Positions 8,703-17,628 are shown, counted from the stretch's first letter. The stretch is 64,000 bases of DNA from MM2 sp035460165 (GCA_035460165.1 DATHWW010000017.1:62001-126000), one strand, 5' to 3'. The notes: a model not told the origin generated them from the sequence alone. A program made the numbers and translations.

Positions 8703-8779
8703 TGGCGCGCCCGAAGAGATTCGAACTCCTGACCCCTTGGTTCGTAGCCAAGTACTCTATCCAGCTGAGCTACGGGCGC
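8703..8779 (-). tRNA. tRNA-Arg (anticodon ACG)
   Basis: Cloverleaf of 77 nt including encoded CCA. Acceptor arms GCGCCCG and CGGGCGC, D arm GCTCAGCTGGATAGAGT, anticodon stem CTTGG/CCAAG with loop CTACGAA, T arm with GTTCGAATC. Anticodon ACG (A34 is normally edited to inosine to read CGU/C/A). Terminator at 8653-8690 and promoter at 8833-8860. Confidence 0.96.
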
Positions 8780-8832
8780 GTTTTGATCTGCTTTCGACTA
8801 ACGTTGAACAGTTAGCGTCGAAGAGGTCGCAC

Positions 8833-8860
8833 ATTATACCGAATAATCCCTTGGGCGCAA
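8833..8860 (-). promoter_or_regulatory. sigma70-type promoter of tRNA-Arg
   Basis: On the minus strand, TTGCGC (8855-8860) and TATAAT (8833-8838) are 16 bp apart. The leader to the mature tRNA 5' end is about 48 nt and contains an inverted repeat (TTCGAC-TAAC / GTTA-GC-GTCGAA, 8793-8822). Confidence 0.65.
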
Positions 8861-8924
8861 GCCGACTTCGCGGGCTGTCTGATTCATATGCTTTCCGAAG
8901 GGCGTTACGGATGCCGACTGACGT

Positions 8925-8936
8925 TATAATTCCCCC
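8925..8936 (+). promoter_or_regulatory. -10 element placing the transcript start at the tsaB ATG
   Basis: TATAAT at 8925-8930 is followed by TCCCCC and then the ATG at 8937. A transcript starting the usual 6-7 bases after the -10 would begin at the ATG itself. No Shine-Dalgarno is present, so tsaB may be leaderless. No good -35 is visible. Confidence 0.5.
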
Positions 8937-9608
8937 ATGAAACTGCTCGCCCTCGACACTTCCACCGAATACCTTTCGCTTTGCCTGTGGCAGGACGGCA
9001 CCATGCTGTCGCGCGACTTGCTGGCGGGGCAGCAGCATTCACAGCTAATTTTGCCGATGCTGGGCGAAATGCTGGCCGAGGCAGGGCTAACGTTGCCACA
9101 GCTCGACTGCATCGCCTTCGGCGCGGGGCCAGGTTCGTTTACCGGGCTGCGCATCGGGTGCGGCGTGGCGCAGGGGCTGGCGTTCGGCGCCAATCTTCCG
9201 GTGGTGGGCGTGAGCACTTTGCTCGCGCTGGCGCAGCAGACGGATGCGGAGCGCGTGATCGCGTGCCTGGATGCGCGCATGGGTGAGGTTTACCATGCGG
9301 CATATATCCGCTCGGGATCAGCGTGGCGGATCGCATGCGAGCCTGGACTATACAAGCCGCAGGACGTACCTGCCATTGAGGGCGGCGCGTGGTTGGGCAT
9401 CGGCAGCGGCTGGGCGACTTATGGCGATATTCTGAATGCGCGTTATGCCGGGCAGGTCGATGAGAGTAACGGCCAGGCTTTTCCGCATGCGCGCGACATC
9501 GCTACGCTGGCCGCGGTCGAATTCGCCGCGGGCAGGGCTGTACCTGCCGCGGAAGCGGCGCCGATTTACATTCGCAACAAGGTTGCGCTGACGATGGCTG
9601 AACGATGA
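8937..9608 (+). CDS. tsaB: tRNA threonylcarbamoyladenosine biosynthesis protein TsaB
   Basis: Partner of TsaD in making the universal t6A37 modification of ANN-decoding tRNAs in the cytoplasm. 223 residues, normal length. Starts MKLLALDTSTEYLSL with the ASKHA-fold first strand, then the signature GAGPGSFTGLRIGCGVAQGL (about residues 61-80), and AVEFAAG near the end. Followed by rimI with a 4-base stop/start overlap, a very common arrangement. The start has no ribosome binding site and lies at the predicted transcript start. Confidence 0.95.
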   Translation: MKLLALDTSTEYLSLCLWQDGTMLSRDLLAGQQHSQLILPMLGEMLAEAGLTLPQLDCIAFGAGPGSFTGLRIGCGVAQGLAFGANLPVVGVSTLLALAQQTDAERVIACLDARMGEVYHAAYIRSGSAWRIACEPGLYKPQDVPAIEGGAWLGIGSGWATYGDILNARYAGQVDESNGQAFPHARDIATLAAVEFAAGRAVPAAEAAPIYIRNKVALTMAER

Positions 9609-10066
9609 GCGCGGTGATCAAGCCAGATACCGGTTTCCGCCCGATGCAGTTCGAGGATCTCGATCGCGTCATGGCAATCGAGCCGACGATTTATTCGCAT
9701 CCGTGGTCGCGCGGCAATTTTGCCGATTCGCTGCACGCCGGCTATAGCTGCTGGGTGTATGAGTTCGATGGCGAAATCGTCGGCTATGCGGTGATGATGT
9801 CGGTACTGGATGAAGCGCACTTACTCAATATAAGCATCGCAGGCGATTATCAGGGCCGCGGCATGGGCCGCGCGTTGCTGGAGCACGTCATCGATGCCGC
9901 CCGTCGCCATGGCGCGCAGATGATGTTCCTTGAAGTCAGGCCCTCCAACACGAATGCCATCGCGTTGTACGAAAGCATGGGCTTCAATGAATTCTCGATC
10001 CGTAAGGGTTACTACCCGGCACAGCATGGCCGTGAAGACGCGATATTGATGGGGCTGGCACTATGA
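9605..10066 (+). CDS. rimI: ribosomal protein bS18-alanine N-acetyltransferase
   Basis: GNAT-fold acetyltransferase of 153 residues that acetylates the N-terminal Ala of ribosomal protein S18. The acetyl-CoA loop is in DYQGRGMGRALLEHVI (about residues 80-97, Q/R-x-x-G-x-G/A pattern), followed by FLEVRPSNTNAIALYESMGF, the classic RimI C-terminal motif. Overlaps tsaB upstream and the glycosylase gene downstream by four bases each, so all three are probably one operon. Confidence 0.94.
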   Translation: MSAVIKPDTGFRPMQFEDLDRVMAIEPTIYSHPWSRGNFADSLHAGYSCWVYEFDGEIVGYAVMMSVLDEAHLLNISIAGDYQGRGMGRALLEHVIDAARRHGAQMMFLEVRPSNTNAIALYESMGFNEFSIRKGYYPAQHGREDAILMGLAL

Positions 10067-10875
10067 GTTTGCCGCGCGAAGAGGTACTGAAAGAACTGGA
10101 ATTGCTGCCGGTTTGGCGCCCTAGAGCCATCGAGGTGCTCACCCAATCCGCCGAGGCCATAGAGACACAGCCCAAAGCAGCCGAGACCATGATTGCGGCT
10201 GAAACTCCGCCTTTGATGGAGCCAGCACCCGCGCCTGCATCAGCTGTGGTAGAGAACACCGCCCCCTCCCCCGCCCTCCGTAAATCCGGAATCGCGGAAA
10301 TGGACTGGGAAGCGTTGGACGCCGCCATCAAGGCATGCGAAGCCTGCTCCTTGGCAAAAACCCGCACCCAGACCGTGACCGGTGTGGGCGACCGCAATGC
10401 CGAATGGCTGTTCGTCGGCGAGGCGCCGGGTGCGGAAGAAGACCGGCGCGGCGAGCCTTTTGTCGGCCAGGCGGGCAAGCTGCTGGACAACATGCTGGCG
10501 GCCATCGACCTGAAGCGCGGCGAGAACGTCTATATCGCCAACGTGCTCAAGTGCCGCCCGCCGGAGAACCGCGACCCGCACGGCGAAGAAGTCGTCAAAT
10601 GCGACCCTTTCCTCAAACGCCAGGTCGAACTGATCAGGCCCAAGCTGATCGTAGCGATGGGCCGTTTCGCGGCGCAATCGCTGCTGAATACCGACAGTGC
10701 CATCGGCGCGCTACGTGGCAAGCTGCATGACTACAATGGTGTGCCGGTCATCGTGACTTACCATCCGGCCTACCTGTTGCGTAACTTGCCGGACAAGGCC
10801 AAAGCCTGGGAAGACCTGTGCTACGCCCGCCGCACGATGCAGGACTTGCAAACACAACAAGCGGCCATATCTTGA
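10063..10875 (+). CDS. family 4 uracil-DNA glycosylase ([4Fe-4S])
   Basis: Base-excision repair enzyme removing uracil from DNA. 270 residues: an N-terminal region of about 80 residues, rich in Ala/Pro/Glu and without known domain, then the UDG fold. Motif GEAPGAEEDR (from Gly119) forms the active-site loop and HPAYLLR (His234) the second motif. Cys92, Cys95, Cys164 and Cys180 match the four cluster ligands of family 4 enzymes. Last gene of the tsaB-rimI run, overlapping by 4 bases. In many proteobacteria this gene follows rimI. Confidence 0.92.
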   Translation: MSLPREEVLKELELLPVWRPRAIEVLTQSAEAIETQPKAAETMIAAETPPLMEPAPAPASAVVENTAPSPALRKSGIAEMDWEALDAAIKACEACSLAKTRTQTVTGVGDRNAEWLFVGEAPGAEEDRRGEPFVGQAGKLLDNMLAAIDLKRGENVYIANVLKCRPPENRDPHGEEVVKCDPFLKRQVELIRPKLIVAMGRFAAQSLLNTDSAIGALRGKLHDYNGVPVIVTYHPAYLLRNLPDKAKAWEDLCYARRTMQDLQTQQAAIS

Positions 10876-10905
10876 TAACAACCGCTTTCATAAGGAGATA
10901 ACAAC

Positions 10906-11493
10906 ATGCGTAAATGGCTGACTGCTTTTATTGTTTTTGCGACGCTGGCGCTGTCCGGCTGCGGCTACAACACCCTGCAAGCGACCGACGAGCAGATCAA
11001 CGCTGCGTGGTCGGAAGTGCTGAACCAATACCAGCGCCGCGCAGACCTCGTGCCTAACCTGGTCAATGTGGTGAAAGGCTACGCCTCGCACGAGAAGGAA
11101 GTCCTCGAAACCGTCACCAATGCCCGCGCCAAGGTCGGCAGCATCCAGGCGACGCCAGAACTGGTGAATGACGAACAGGCCTTCGCGAAATTCCAGGCCG
11201 CGCAGGGCGAACTGACATCCGCGCTTTCCCGCTTGCTGGTAGTTGCGGAAAACTATCCGCAGCTCAAGGCCGACGCGGGTTTCCGCGACTTGCAAGCACA
11301 ACTGGAAGGCACCGAGAACCGCATCGCCGTCGCACGCAACCGCTACATCAAGGCGGTGCAGGAGTACAACGTGACGGTGCGCTCCTTCCCGAGCAACCTC
11401 ACTGCGATGGTGTTCGGCATGAAGACCAAGCCGAATTTCACCGTGGAAAACGAAAAGGCCATTGCGACCCCACCCAAGGTCGAGTTCAACTAA
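10906..11493 (+). CDS. LemA family lipoprotein
   Basis: 195 residues with lipoprotein signal (LALSGC lipobox, Cys near 20) and the LemA four-helix domain: AWSEVLNQYQRRADLVPNLV, then NVVKGYASHEKEVLETV, and the C-terminal RNRYIKAVQEYN. AAGGAG lies 9 bases before the ATG. LemA proteins are membrane-anchored helical bundles of unsettled role. The next two genes encode TPM-domain proteins, the usual partners of LemA. Confidence 0.93.
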   Translation: MRKWLTAFIVFATLALSGCGYNTLQATDEQINAAWSEVLNQYQRRADLVPNLVNVVKGYASHEKEVLETVTNARAKVGSIQATPELVNDEQAFAKFQAAQGELTSALSRLLVVAENYPQLKADAGFRDLQAQLEGTENRIAVARNRYIKAVQEYNVTVRSFPSNLTAMVFGMKTKPNFTVENEKAIATPPKVEFN

Positions 11494-11550
11494 GTGATCG
11501 GTCGTGTAGCGCGGGCGTCTTCGTCCGCACCACTCCCTCGGCAGGCGAAA

Positions 11551-12396
11551 ATGCCTATGCTGCAACAGCTGGCCTGCTGGCTGGCTGCGGCAATGCTGTT
11601 TCTGCTGGCCGGAATGGCGGCGGCGGATGAAGTTGCCGTCCCACCGCTCACGGCACGCGTTACCGACCTCACAGGCACGCTGACTGCCGAGCAGAAATCC
11701 TCACTGGAAACCCGTCTCGCCGCCTTCGAGCAGCAGAAAGGCAGCCAGATCGCCGTATTGCTCGTGCCCACCACCCAGCCGGAAGCCATCGAGCAATACG
11801 CCATCCGCGTTGCGGAAACCTGGAAACTGGGGCGCAAGGGCATCGACGATGGTCTGCTGGTGTTGATGGCAACCCAGGACCGCGAAGTACGCATCGAGGT
11901 CGGCTATGGCCTGGAAGGCGTGGTGCCGGATGTGATCGCCAAGCGCGTGATCGAGGAAATCATGATCCCGCGCTTCCGCGAGGGCGATATTGCCGGCGGC
12001 ATCAATGCCGGAGTGGAGCGCCTGATCGGCCTGATAGAAGGCGAACCGCTGCCGCCGCCCAAGCAGCAAACCGCCAGCGGCGGCGCTTTCGATAAATATT
12101 TCCCCATGATATTCATCGTGGCCATCGTGATCGGCGGCCTGATGCGCGCCATTTTCGGCAAGGTGCTGGGCGGCATGGCGACCGGCGGTATCGTAGGTGG
12201 CATCGTCTGGCTGCTGGGCGCGGGAATTTTCTTCGCGCTACTGCTGGCTTTCATGGCATTCATCTTTACTCTGGGCGGCGGCCGCGGCTTTCATGGCGGC
12301 GGGTTGGGGGGCATGGGTGGAGGGGGCTTCGGCGGTGGCGGATTTGGTGGCGGCGGCGGCGGTTTCGGCGGCGGCGGCGCTTCGGGGAGATGGTAA
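11551..12396 (+). CDS. TPM-domain membrane protein (YgcG-like), Gly-rich C-terminus
   Basis: About 281 residues. Signal peptide ending near AAADEV, TPM domain (LTARVTDLTGTLTAEQKSSL through VGYGLEGVVPDVIAKRVI, about residues 30-155), a linker, two transmembrane helices (about 185-245) and a C-terminal Gly/Phe-rich tail of GGGFGGGG repeats. The start at 11551 is chosen because it places the signal peptide at the N-terminus; an in-frame GTG at 11494 abuts the lemA stop but would add 19 non-hydrophobic residues. Part of the lemA-TPM-TPM operon at the envelope; function unknown. Confidence 0.88.
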   Translation: MPMLQQLACWLAAAMLFLLAGMAAADEVAVPPLTARVTDLTGTLTAEQKSSLETRLAAFEQQKGSQIAVLLVPTTQPEAIEQYAIRVAETWKLGRKGIDDGLLVLMATQDREVRIEVGYGLEGVVPDVIAKRVIEEIMIPRFREGDIAGGINAGVERLIGLIEGEPLPPPKQQTASGGAFDKYFPMIFIVAIVIGGLMRAIFGKVLGGMATGGIVGGIVWLLGAGIFFALLLAFMAFIFTLGGGRGFHGGGLGGMGGGGFGGGGFGGGGGGFGGGGASGRW

Positions 12397-12398
12397 GC

Positions 12399-12899
12399 AT
12401 GAATCTCAAACGCATCCTGAAACACTGGTTTTTCCCGCCCTGGCTGATTAGGCGCGATCTCCCATCCGGCGCGATGTCGGCCATCACCAAAGCCATCAGC
12501 GATAGCGAGCGCTCGCATACGGGCGAAGTGCGCTTTGCCATCGAAGGCGCGCTGCCGTGGCACGATGCACTGGACGGTATTTCGGCACGCGACCGGGCGC
12601 TGCAAATCTTCTCGCAATTGCGCATCTGGGATACCGAGCACAACAACGGCGTTCTGATCTACCTTCTGTTGGCAGACCACGATGTCGAAATCGTCGCCGA
12701 CCGCGGCGTGCATACGCTGGTCGGCGCGGCCGGCTGGGAAACGATTTGCCATGCAATGGAAACCGAATTCCGCGCAGGCCGTTTCGAAGCGGGCGTGCTG
12801 CTGGGCATAGCGCGCATCACCACTCTCCTGCAAGAACACTTCCCGGCGCACGGCCGCGACAACCCGAATGAACTGCCCGATGTTCCGGTGGTGGTTTAA
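12399..12899 (+). CDS. TPM-domain protein without signal peptide
   Basis: 166-residue protein with one TPM-like domain: SDSERSHTGEVRFAIEGALP, then ARDRALQIFSQLRIWDTEHN, and IVADRGVHTLVGAAGWETIC. No signal peptide or membrane helix. ATG at 12399 is preferred because GGGGAG lies 9 bases upstream; ATG at 12390 has the same purines immediately adjacent. It overlaps the end of the previous gene's region and the start of the next gene, so it belongs to the lemA operon. Confidence 0.85.
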   Translation: MNLKRILKHWFFPPWLIRRDLPSGAMSAITKAISDSERSHTGEVRFAIEGALPWHDALDGISARDRALQIFSQLRIWDTEHNNGVLIYLLLADHDVEIVADRGVHTLVGAAGWETICHAMETEFRAGRFEAGVLLGIARITTLLQEHFPAHGRDNPNELPDVPVVV

Positions 12900-13515
12900 T
12901 CTTGAATTTTTGAAAGCGGCGGCGATTGCCGCCCTGTTGTTTTTTCCACTCGCGGCAGCGGCCGATGCCGACGCGATGACGCGCATCTTGAAAGAAACCC
13001 CGACACCACAACGCTTCAGCTTTTGCTGGGGCGGCACCTGCGCCGCCATCGAGCAGGTCGGACTAACCCCCACGGAATGGTCGCAGGTGCGCGGGATGTT
13101 CGACCCCATGCCCCGCGACGCGGAATCCGAACGCGAAACGGTGCGCGCGGCCATCGGCCTGCTGGAAAGTATTGTCGGCTCCAAGACTGGCACTTCCGGC
13201 GACCGCGCCGGGACGTTCGGCAACTCAGCCTGGCCGGGACAACTGGACTGCAACGACGAAGCTACCAATAGCACGAATTACATGCGCATGATGCACGCCG
13301 ACGGCCTGATGCGTTTCCATGAGATCCTGGATACCAGGACGCGCGGCGGTTTTTTGATCTTTGGACGCCACTCCACCGCCGTCATTGCCGAGACCGGCAG
13401 CATGAAGAAATTCGCCGTGGATTCTTGGTTTTACGATAACGGGAAACCGGCAATCATCCTCCCGCTCGACACCTGGCAAGCCGGCTGGAAGCCTGACAAC
13501 AGTGCGGCACATTAA
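12868..13515 (+). CDS. exported protein of unknown function
   Basis: 215 residues beginning with a hydrophobic signal (FLKAAAIAALLFFPLAAAADA) and otherwise soluble. Three cysteines (FCWGGTCAAIE and QLDCND) suggest a periplasmic protein with a possible disulfide. I do not recognise a catalytic motif. Starts inside the end of the TPM gene (32-base overlap) and is the last gene of that run. A hairpin AAGTCA-TCGC-TGACTT at the stop (13514-13529) may end the transcript. Confidence 0.75.
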   Translation: MNCPMFRWWFNLEFLKAAAIAALLFFPLAAAADADAMTRILKETPTPQRFSFCWGGTCAAIEQVGLTPTEWSQVRGMFDPMPRDAESERETVRAAIGLLESIVGSKTGTSGDRAGTFGNSAWPGQLDCNDEATNSTNYMRMMHADGLMRFHEILDTRTRGGFLIFGRHSTAVIAETGSMKKFAVDSWFYDNGKPAIILPLDTWQAGWKPDNSAAH

Positions 13516-13587
13516 GTCATCGCTGACTTAACATTGTAATTCCTATAAAATTCCGCGCCTTAAACGGTTCATTCAGAAAGCTTTCCG

Positions 13588-15294
13588 ATGCGCGTTTCAC
13601 AATTCTTCCTGTCCACCCTGAAAGAAGCTCCGGCAGAAGCTGAACTAGCGTCGCATCGCCTGATGCTGCGCGCCGGGCTGATCAAGCGCTTAGGCTCCGG
13701 ACTCTATAGCTGGATGCCGCTGGGCCTGCGCGTGCTGCGCAAGGTGGAAGCCGTCGTCCGTGAGGAAATGGACCAGGCCGGCGCGCTGGAGCTGCTGATG
13801 CCCGCCGTCACGCCGGCTGAGCTATGGCAGGAAACCGGCCGCTGGGAAGTGTTCGGCCCGCAGATGCTGAAGATCAAGGACCGCCACAGCCGCGATTTCT
13901 GCTTCGGTCCGACGCACGAGGAAGTGATCACCGACATCGCGCGCCGCGAGATCAAGAGCTACAAGCAGCTGCCGCTCAATTTCTATCAGATCCAGTCCAA
14001 GTTTCGCGACGAGATCCGCCCGCGCTTCGGCGTGATGCGCGCGCGCGAATTCGTAATGAAGGATGCGTATTCCTTCCACACCAACAAGGCCAGCCTGGAA
14101 GAAACCTACGCGGTGATGCATCGTACCTACAGCAATATCTTCACTCGCCTTGGGCTGAAATTCCGCGCGGTAGCCGCCGACACCGGCGCCATCGGCGGCA
14201 CCGGTTCGCATGAATTCCACGTGCTGGCCGATTCCGGCGAGGACGCGATTGCTTTCAATCCGACCTCAGACTACGCCGCCAATGTGGAAATGGCCGAAGC
14301 GCTGCCGCCCAGCACGCCGAGGGCGGCCGGCACCGAAGAGATGCGCGACGTGGAAACGCCCAAGCAAACCACCTGCGAGGATGTCGCCGCGCTGCTTGGC
14401 ATCCCGCTGCAACGCACGGTGAAGCTGATCGCCGTGATCGCCAACGAAAAGCTGCACATACTGCTGATTCGCGGCGACCATAGTCTGAATGAAGTGAAGG
14501 CCGCCAAGATCGACGGGCTGGCCGATTTCCGCTTCGCTTCTGAAGCCGAAATCCGCGAAACCTTCAATTGTCCGCCCGGCTTCCTCGGCCCGGTCGGCAT
14601 TGACCGCAGCAACATCCGCGTAATCGCTGACCGCACCGTCGCCGCGATGAGCGACTTCGTTTGCGGCGCCAATAAGCCGAAGTACCACACCGCTGGAGTA
14701 AACTGGGGGCGCGACCTGCCGGAACCCGACCTGGTGGCGGACATCCGCAACGTGATCGCGGGCGATCCGTGCTCCGATGGCAAGGGCGCGCTGGATATCT
14801 GCCGCGGCATCGAAGTCGGCCACATCTTCCAGCTCGGCAACAAGTACTCCAAGGCGATGGAAGCGACCTATCTCGACGAAAACGGCCAGACCCAGGTGAT
14901 GGAGATGGGCTGCTACGGCATCGGCGTCTCGCGCATCGTCGGCGCCGCCATCGAACAGGGCAACGACGAACGCGGCATCATCTTCCCCACGGCGATTGCG
15001 CCGTTCACCGTGGCCATCGCGCCCATCGGCTTCGACCGCAACGAAGAAGTTCGTGCCGCCGCCCTCAAGCTGCACGATGAACTTGCCGCTAACGGGATAG
15101 ACGTGTTGCTGGACGACCGCGGCGAACGCCCCGGCGTGATGTTCGCGGACCTGGAACTGATCGGCATTCCGCACCGCATTACCATCGGCGACCGCGGCCT
15201 GAAGGAAGGCCAGGTGGAATACCAGGCCCGCACCGACAAGGAATCGCGCAACATGCCATTGAAAGATATCGTCAATTTCGTACAATCGTTATAG
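13588..15294 (+). CDS. proS: prolyl-tRNA synthetase
   Basis: Class II aminoacyl-tRNA synthetase charging tRNA-Pro. 568 residues, the bacterial form with the INS editing domain inserted between motifs 2 and 3 (about residues 225-400). Motif 1 lies around RVLRKVEAVVREEMDQAGA, motif 2 is FRDEIRPRFGVMRAREFVMKDAYSF (split here as FRDEIRPRFGVMRAREF + VMKDAYSF), motif 3 is GCYGIGVSRIVGA. C-terminal anticodon domain contains DDRGERPGVMFADLELIGIP. Start MRVSQFFLSTLKEAP is typical. Confidence 0.97.
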   Translation: MRVSQFFLSTLKEAPAEAELASHRLMLRAGLIKRLGSGLYSWMPLGLRVLRKVEAVVREEMDQAGALELLMPAVTPAELWQETGRWEVFGPQMLKIKDRHSRDFCFGPTHEEVITDIARREIKSYKQLPLNFYQIQSKFRDEIRPRFGVMRAREFVMKDAYSFHTNKASLEETYAVMHRTYSNIFTRLGLKFRAVAADTGAIGGTGSHEFHVLADSGEDAIAFNPTSDYAANVEMAEALPPSTPRAAGTEEMRDVETPKQTTCEDVAALLGIPLQRTVKLIAVIANEKLHILLIRGDHSLNEVKAAKIDGLADFRFASEAEIRETFNCPPGFLGPVGIDRSNIRVIADRTVAAMSDFVCGANKPKYHTAGVNWGRDLPEPDLVADIRNVIAGDPCSDGKGALDICRGIEVGHIFQLGNKYSKAMEATYLDENGQTQVMEMGCYGIGVSRIVGAAIEQGNDERGIIFPTAIAPFTVAIAPIGFDRNEEVRAAALKLHDELAANGIDVLLDDRGERPGVMFADLELIGIPHRITIGDRGLKEGQVEYQARTDKESRNMPLKDIVNFVQSL

Positions 15295-15313
15295 GTGTCG
15301 ACCGGAAATCCTT

Positions 15314-15907
15314 ATGCGCGCAATGCTGTTCATCCTGCTGGCGGCCCTTTCGCTGCCCTGCCTCGCCGGCAGGCAGAAGGAAGAGCCGCTGTCCAACAGC
15401 GTGCGCGCCATGCTGCACAAATCGGTCAGCGATTCCGCCTCGCCCAGACTGATGTTTGCGAGCGAAAAGGAAGCGACAGTCTGGCTTGAGGACATGTCGC
15501 ACCGCCTCGCAAAACGCATTCCCGACGAGGGTTTCCGCATGGATTTCCTGCGTACCGTGCACTACGAGGCGACGCGCGCCGGCCTCGATCCGCAATTGGT
15601 ACTCGGGTTGATCCAGGTCGAAAGCGGCTTCAAGAAATACGCCGTCTCTTCCGTCGGCGCGCGCGGCTTCATGCAGGTGATGCCGTTCTGGGTGCGCTCC
15701 ATCGGCACCAACGACCAGAATTTGTTCCACCTGCGCATCAACCTGCGCTATGGCTGCACCATCCTGCGCTATTACCTCGACATCGAGAACGGCGATCTCT
15801 ATCGTGCCCTCGGCCGCTACAACGGCAGCCTGGGCCGGGCGGAATATCCGAACCTCGTGCTGGGCGCATGGAAACGTCACTGGGCATATCCCGTCACAAC
15901 CCCCTGA
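15314..15907 (+). CDS. lytic transglycosylase, SLT domain
   Basis: Periplasmic murein-cleaving enzyme of 197 residues with signal peptide (cleavage near LAG, residue 19). SLT domain from about residue 80: catalytic Glu103 in GLIQVESGFKKYAVSS, then GARGFMQVMPFWV and GRYNGSLGRAEYPNLV, the usual Goldman-type motifs. Starts 19 bases after proS, so it is probably cotranscribed with it. Confidence 0.93.
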   Translation: MRAMLFILLAALSLPCLAGRQKEEPLSNSVRAMLHKSVSDSASPRLMFASEKEATVWLEDMSHRLAKRIPDEGFRMDFLRTVHYEATRAGLDPQLVLGLIQVESGFKKYAVSSVGARGFMQVMPFWVRSIGTNDQNLFHLRINLRYGCTILRYYLDIENGDLYRALGRYNGSLGRAEYPNLVLGAWKRHWAYPVTTP

Positions 15908-16003
15908 GTTGTTCCCGCGCGGCGAAAATGGACTCGCCCCACGGCCAGATCCATATCCGCAAATAAACCCCTGCTGAAACAGACCCCTGCCGCACATTGA
16001 TGG

Positions 16004-16017
16004 TGCAATTCCAATTG
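16004..16017. other. small palindrome in the gap before the DUF1097 gene
   Basis: GCAATT-CC-AATTGC sits within the 237-base non-coding gap 15908-16144. It could be an operator, but there is no second copy, so the assignment is weak. Nothing else was recognised in the gap apart from the Shine-Dalgarno GAGGAG before 16145. Confidence 0.25.
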
Positions 16018-16144
16018 CGCCTGCGGGTATTCGGGTCTACTATCCTCTGCGGCGGGCCTTGCAAGGCGACCCCAAGAGCGGAAAAATCCGTCGCGCCACT
16101 ACGAACGTCCGCAGTTGTTCCATTCACTTCCGAGGAGAAAAGCA

Positions 16145-16639
16145 ATGGATTTACTTGTAGCGTTAGGTATCAGCATCGGCGTTTTAATTGCGGTGTGGGT
16201 GTATGTGGCGGTCGGCATGCCCGATCTTGGATTGATCGTCTGGGCCGGTATTGTCGCGTGGGCTACGTTCTATGCAGCCGGCGGCGGCATGGAGGGTCTG
16301 AAAAAGGCCATCGCGTCCAATCTTGCCGGTAATTTCTGGGCGGCCATCGCCTTATTCATCTTTGGTATGGTCGGCGATAGCAATGTGCTCATACTGGCCG
16401 GCCTATTCGGCGTTGTCGCCTTTATCTTCTGCGTGCAGGCAAAAATTCCCTTGCTGAGCTTCATTCCCGGCGCCTTTCTTGGTGCGGCCACCTGGGTCGG
16501 CGTTGACGTGGCGGGTGCTGGCGCCGATGGCGGGGTCGTCGATGCAGCCGACATCATGATTCCCGTTTCCATGGTGATCGGCGCCGTGCTGGGCTACGTG
16601 TCCGAAATCGCCGGCAAGAAACTGGCCGGCAAGGGTTAG
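16145..16639 (+). CDS. DUF1097 family inner membrane protein
   Basis: 164 residues with five or six hydrophobic helices (for example ALGISIGVLIAVWVYVAVG and VLILAGLFGVVAFIFCVQ), the layout of the DUF1097 (YcdZ-like) family, whose function is unknown. ATG at 16145 follows GAGGAGAAAAGCA, a strong ribosome binding site; an upstream in-frame ATG at 16115 lacks one. Monocistronic, ended by the terminator at 16657-16689. Confidence 0.82.
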   Translation: MDLLVALGISIGVLIAVWVYVAVGMPDLGLIVWAGIVAWATFYAAGGGMEGLKKAIASNLAGNFWAAIALFIFGMVGDSNVLILAGLFGVVAFIFCVQAKIPLLSFIPGAFLGAATWVGVDVAGAGADGGVVDAADIMIPVSMVIGAVLGYVSEIAGKKLAGKG

Positions 16640-16656
16640 GTTTTACTAGTGGAATT

Positions 16657-16689
16657 GACGGCGGCAGGGGCGACCTGCCGCCGTTTTTT
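16657..16689. terminator. rho-independent terminator
   Basis: GACGGCGGCAGG and CCTGCCGCCGT form a 11-bp GC-rich stem around a GGCGA loop, followed by seven T. It ends the DUF1097 gene and overlaps the end of the converging gene at 16694. Confidence 0.9.
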
Positions 16690-16693
16690 TACG

Positions 16694-17584
16694 CTACCGC
16701 GTCTTATCCGAGATGCGGAATCCGTAATAGGTCCCGAACTCGCCTTCTGGCTCGTGATAGACGAAGAACAGGTCGTTGGCGTAGCCAATCCCGTTGTAAT
16801 GGTTGTTGGCACGCAACCTCATCCCGGCGGGCAAGGCACTCTTGCCGACGAATTTACCCTTGAGGTCGAACACCACGATCGCCTTGTGATCCACATCCAG
16901 CAGCGCCAACTCTTCGCCGGGGATATCGGTGTACGCGACGAAGTGCTCACTGAGGTCGTCGGGCTTCACCCCGGCAGCCGCGAAATCGAGCGCGATTTCG
17001 CCCACAGGAGTGCGGCTGTCGAGTTTGACGATGAGAACCTTGTTGCTTCTTTCCTGCTTGGCGTAATAACTGTTGGTCGCCGGGTCGTAGGTCGGCATGG
17101 TGGCGGCGCCGCCAAATGCCGGGTTATGTCCGTGTATCTCATCCGTCTGCTCGGACAGCTTGCCCGAGTCATCCAGTTTGAGGCCGAAAACGCCTGTGTT
17201 GGGCGTAAAGCCGGCACCGCTGGAGATATTGTAGGTAATGCTTTCCAGCCGGTCGGTGTTGCGATTGAAATAGATCGAACGATTGTCGAGGCCGGGCTTG
17301 ACCGATTGCAGGTGCTCGCCCTTCTCGCTGTAGACATGGATTTCGGAACGCGACATGGGAATACCGTAACCGTCCGGCATCGGGGCAAAACCGCCATCGG
17401 CGATGAAGTAACGGCTATAATCCGGCACAAAGGCAACGCTCATGGGCCGCGATGTGGGCTTGGCGACCAGCGGAATGCGCAATACCGAAACCGCTTCAGG
17501 GAGAACCTGCGCATTTGCGGAAAAACTGCCTGCCGACAACAGGGCTGCCATCCAGACAACAAAAGTTCGTCGATTGCTATTCAT
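16694..17584 (-). CDS. exported protein of unknown function, beta-propeller-like
   Basis: 296 residues with signal peptide (VVWMAALLSAGSFSANAQ). The mature part consists of short beta-strand-like blocks, such as AFVPDYSRYFIADGG, then ATMPTYDPATNSYYAKQERS and ALLDVDHKAIVVFDLKGKFV, compatible with a six- or seven-bladed propeller of the SMP-30/NHL type. No catalytic residues identified. Convergent with the DUF1097 gene and divergent from the glycosyltransferase at 17629. Confidence 0.72.
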   Translation of the reverse strand: MNSNRRTFVVWMAALLSAGSFSANAQVLPEAVSVLRIPLVAKPTSRPMSVAFVPDYSRYFIADGGFAPMPDGYGIPMSRSEIHVYSEKGEHLQSVKPGLDNRSIYFNRNTDRLESITYNISSGAGFTPNTGVFGLKLDDSGKLSEQTDEIHGHNPAFGGAATMPTYDPATNSYYAKQERSNKVLIVKLDSRTPVGEIALDFAAAGVKPDDLSEHFVAYTDIPGEELALLDVDHKAIVVFDLKGKFVGKSALPAGMRLRANNHYNGIGYANDLFFVYHEPEGEFGTYYGFRISDKTR

Positions 17585-17628
17585 ACGGGTTCCTTGCCAT
17601 GAAAAACAGATTCTAACCCGCCCTGCCC

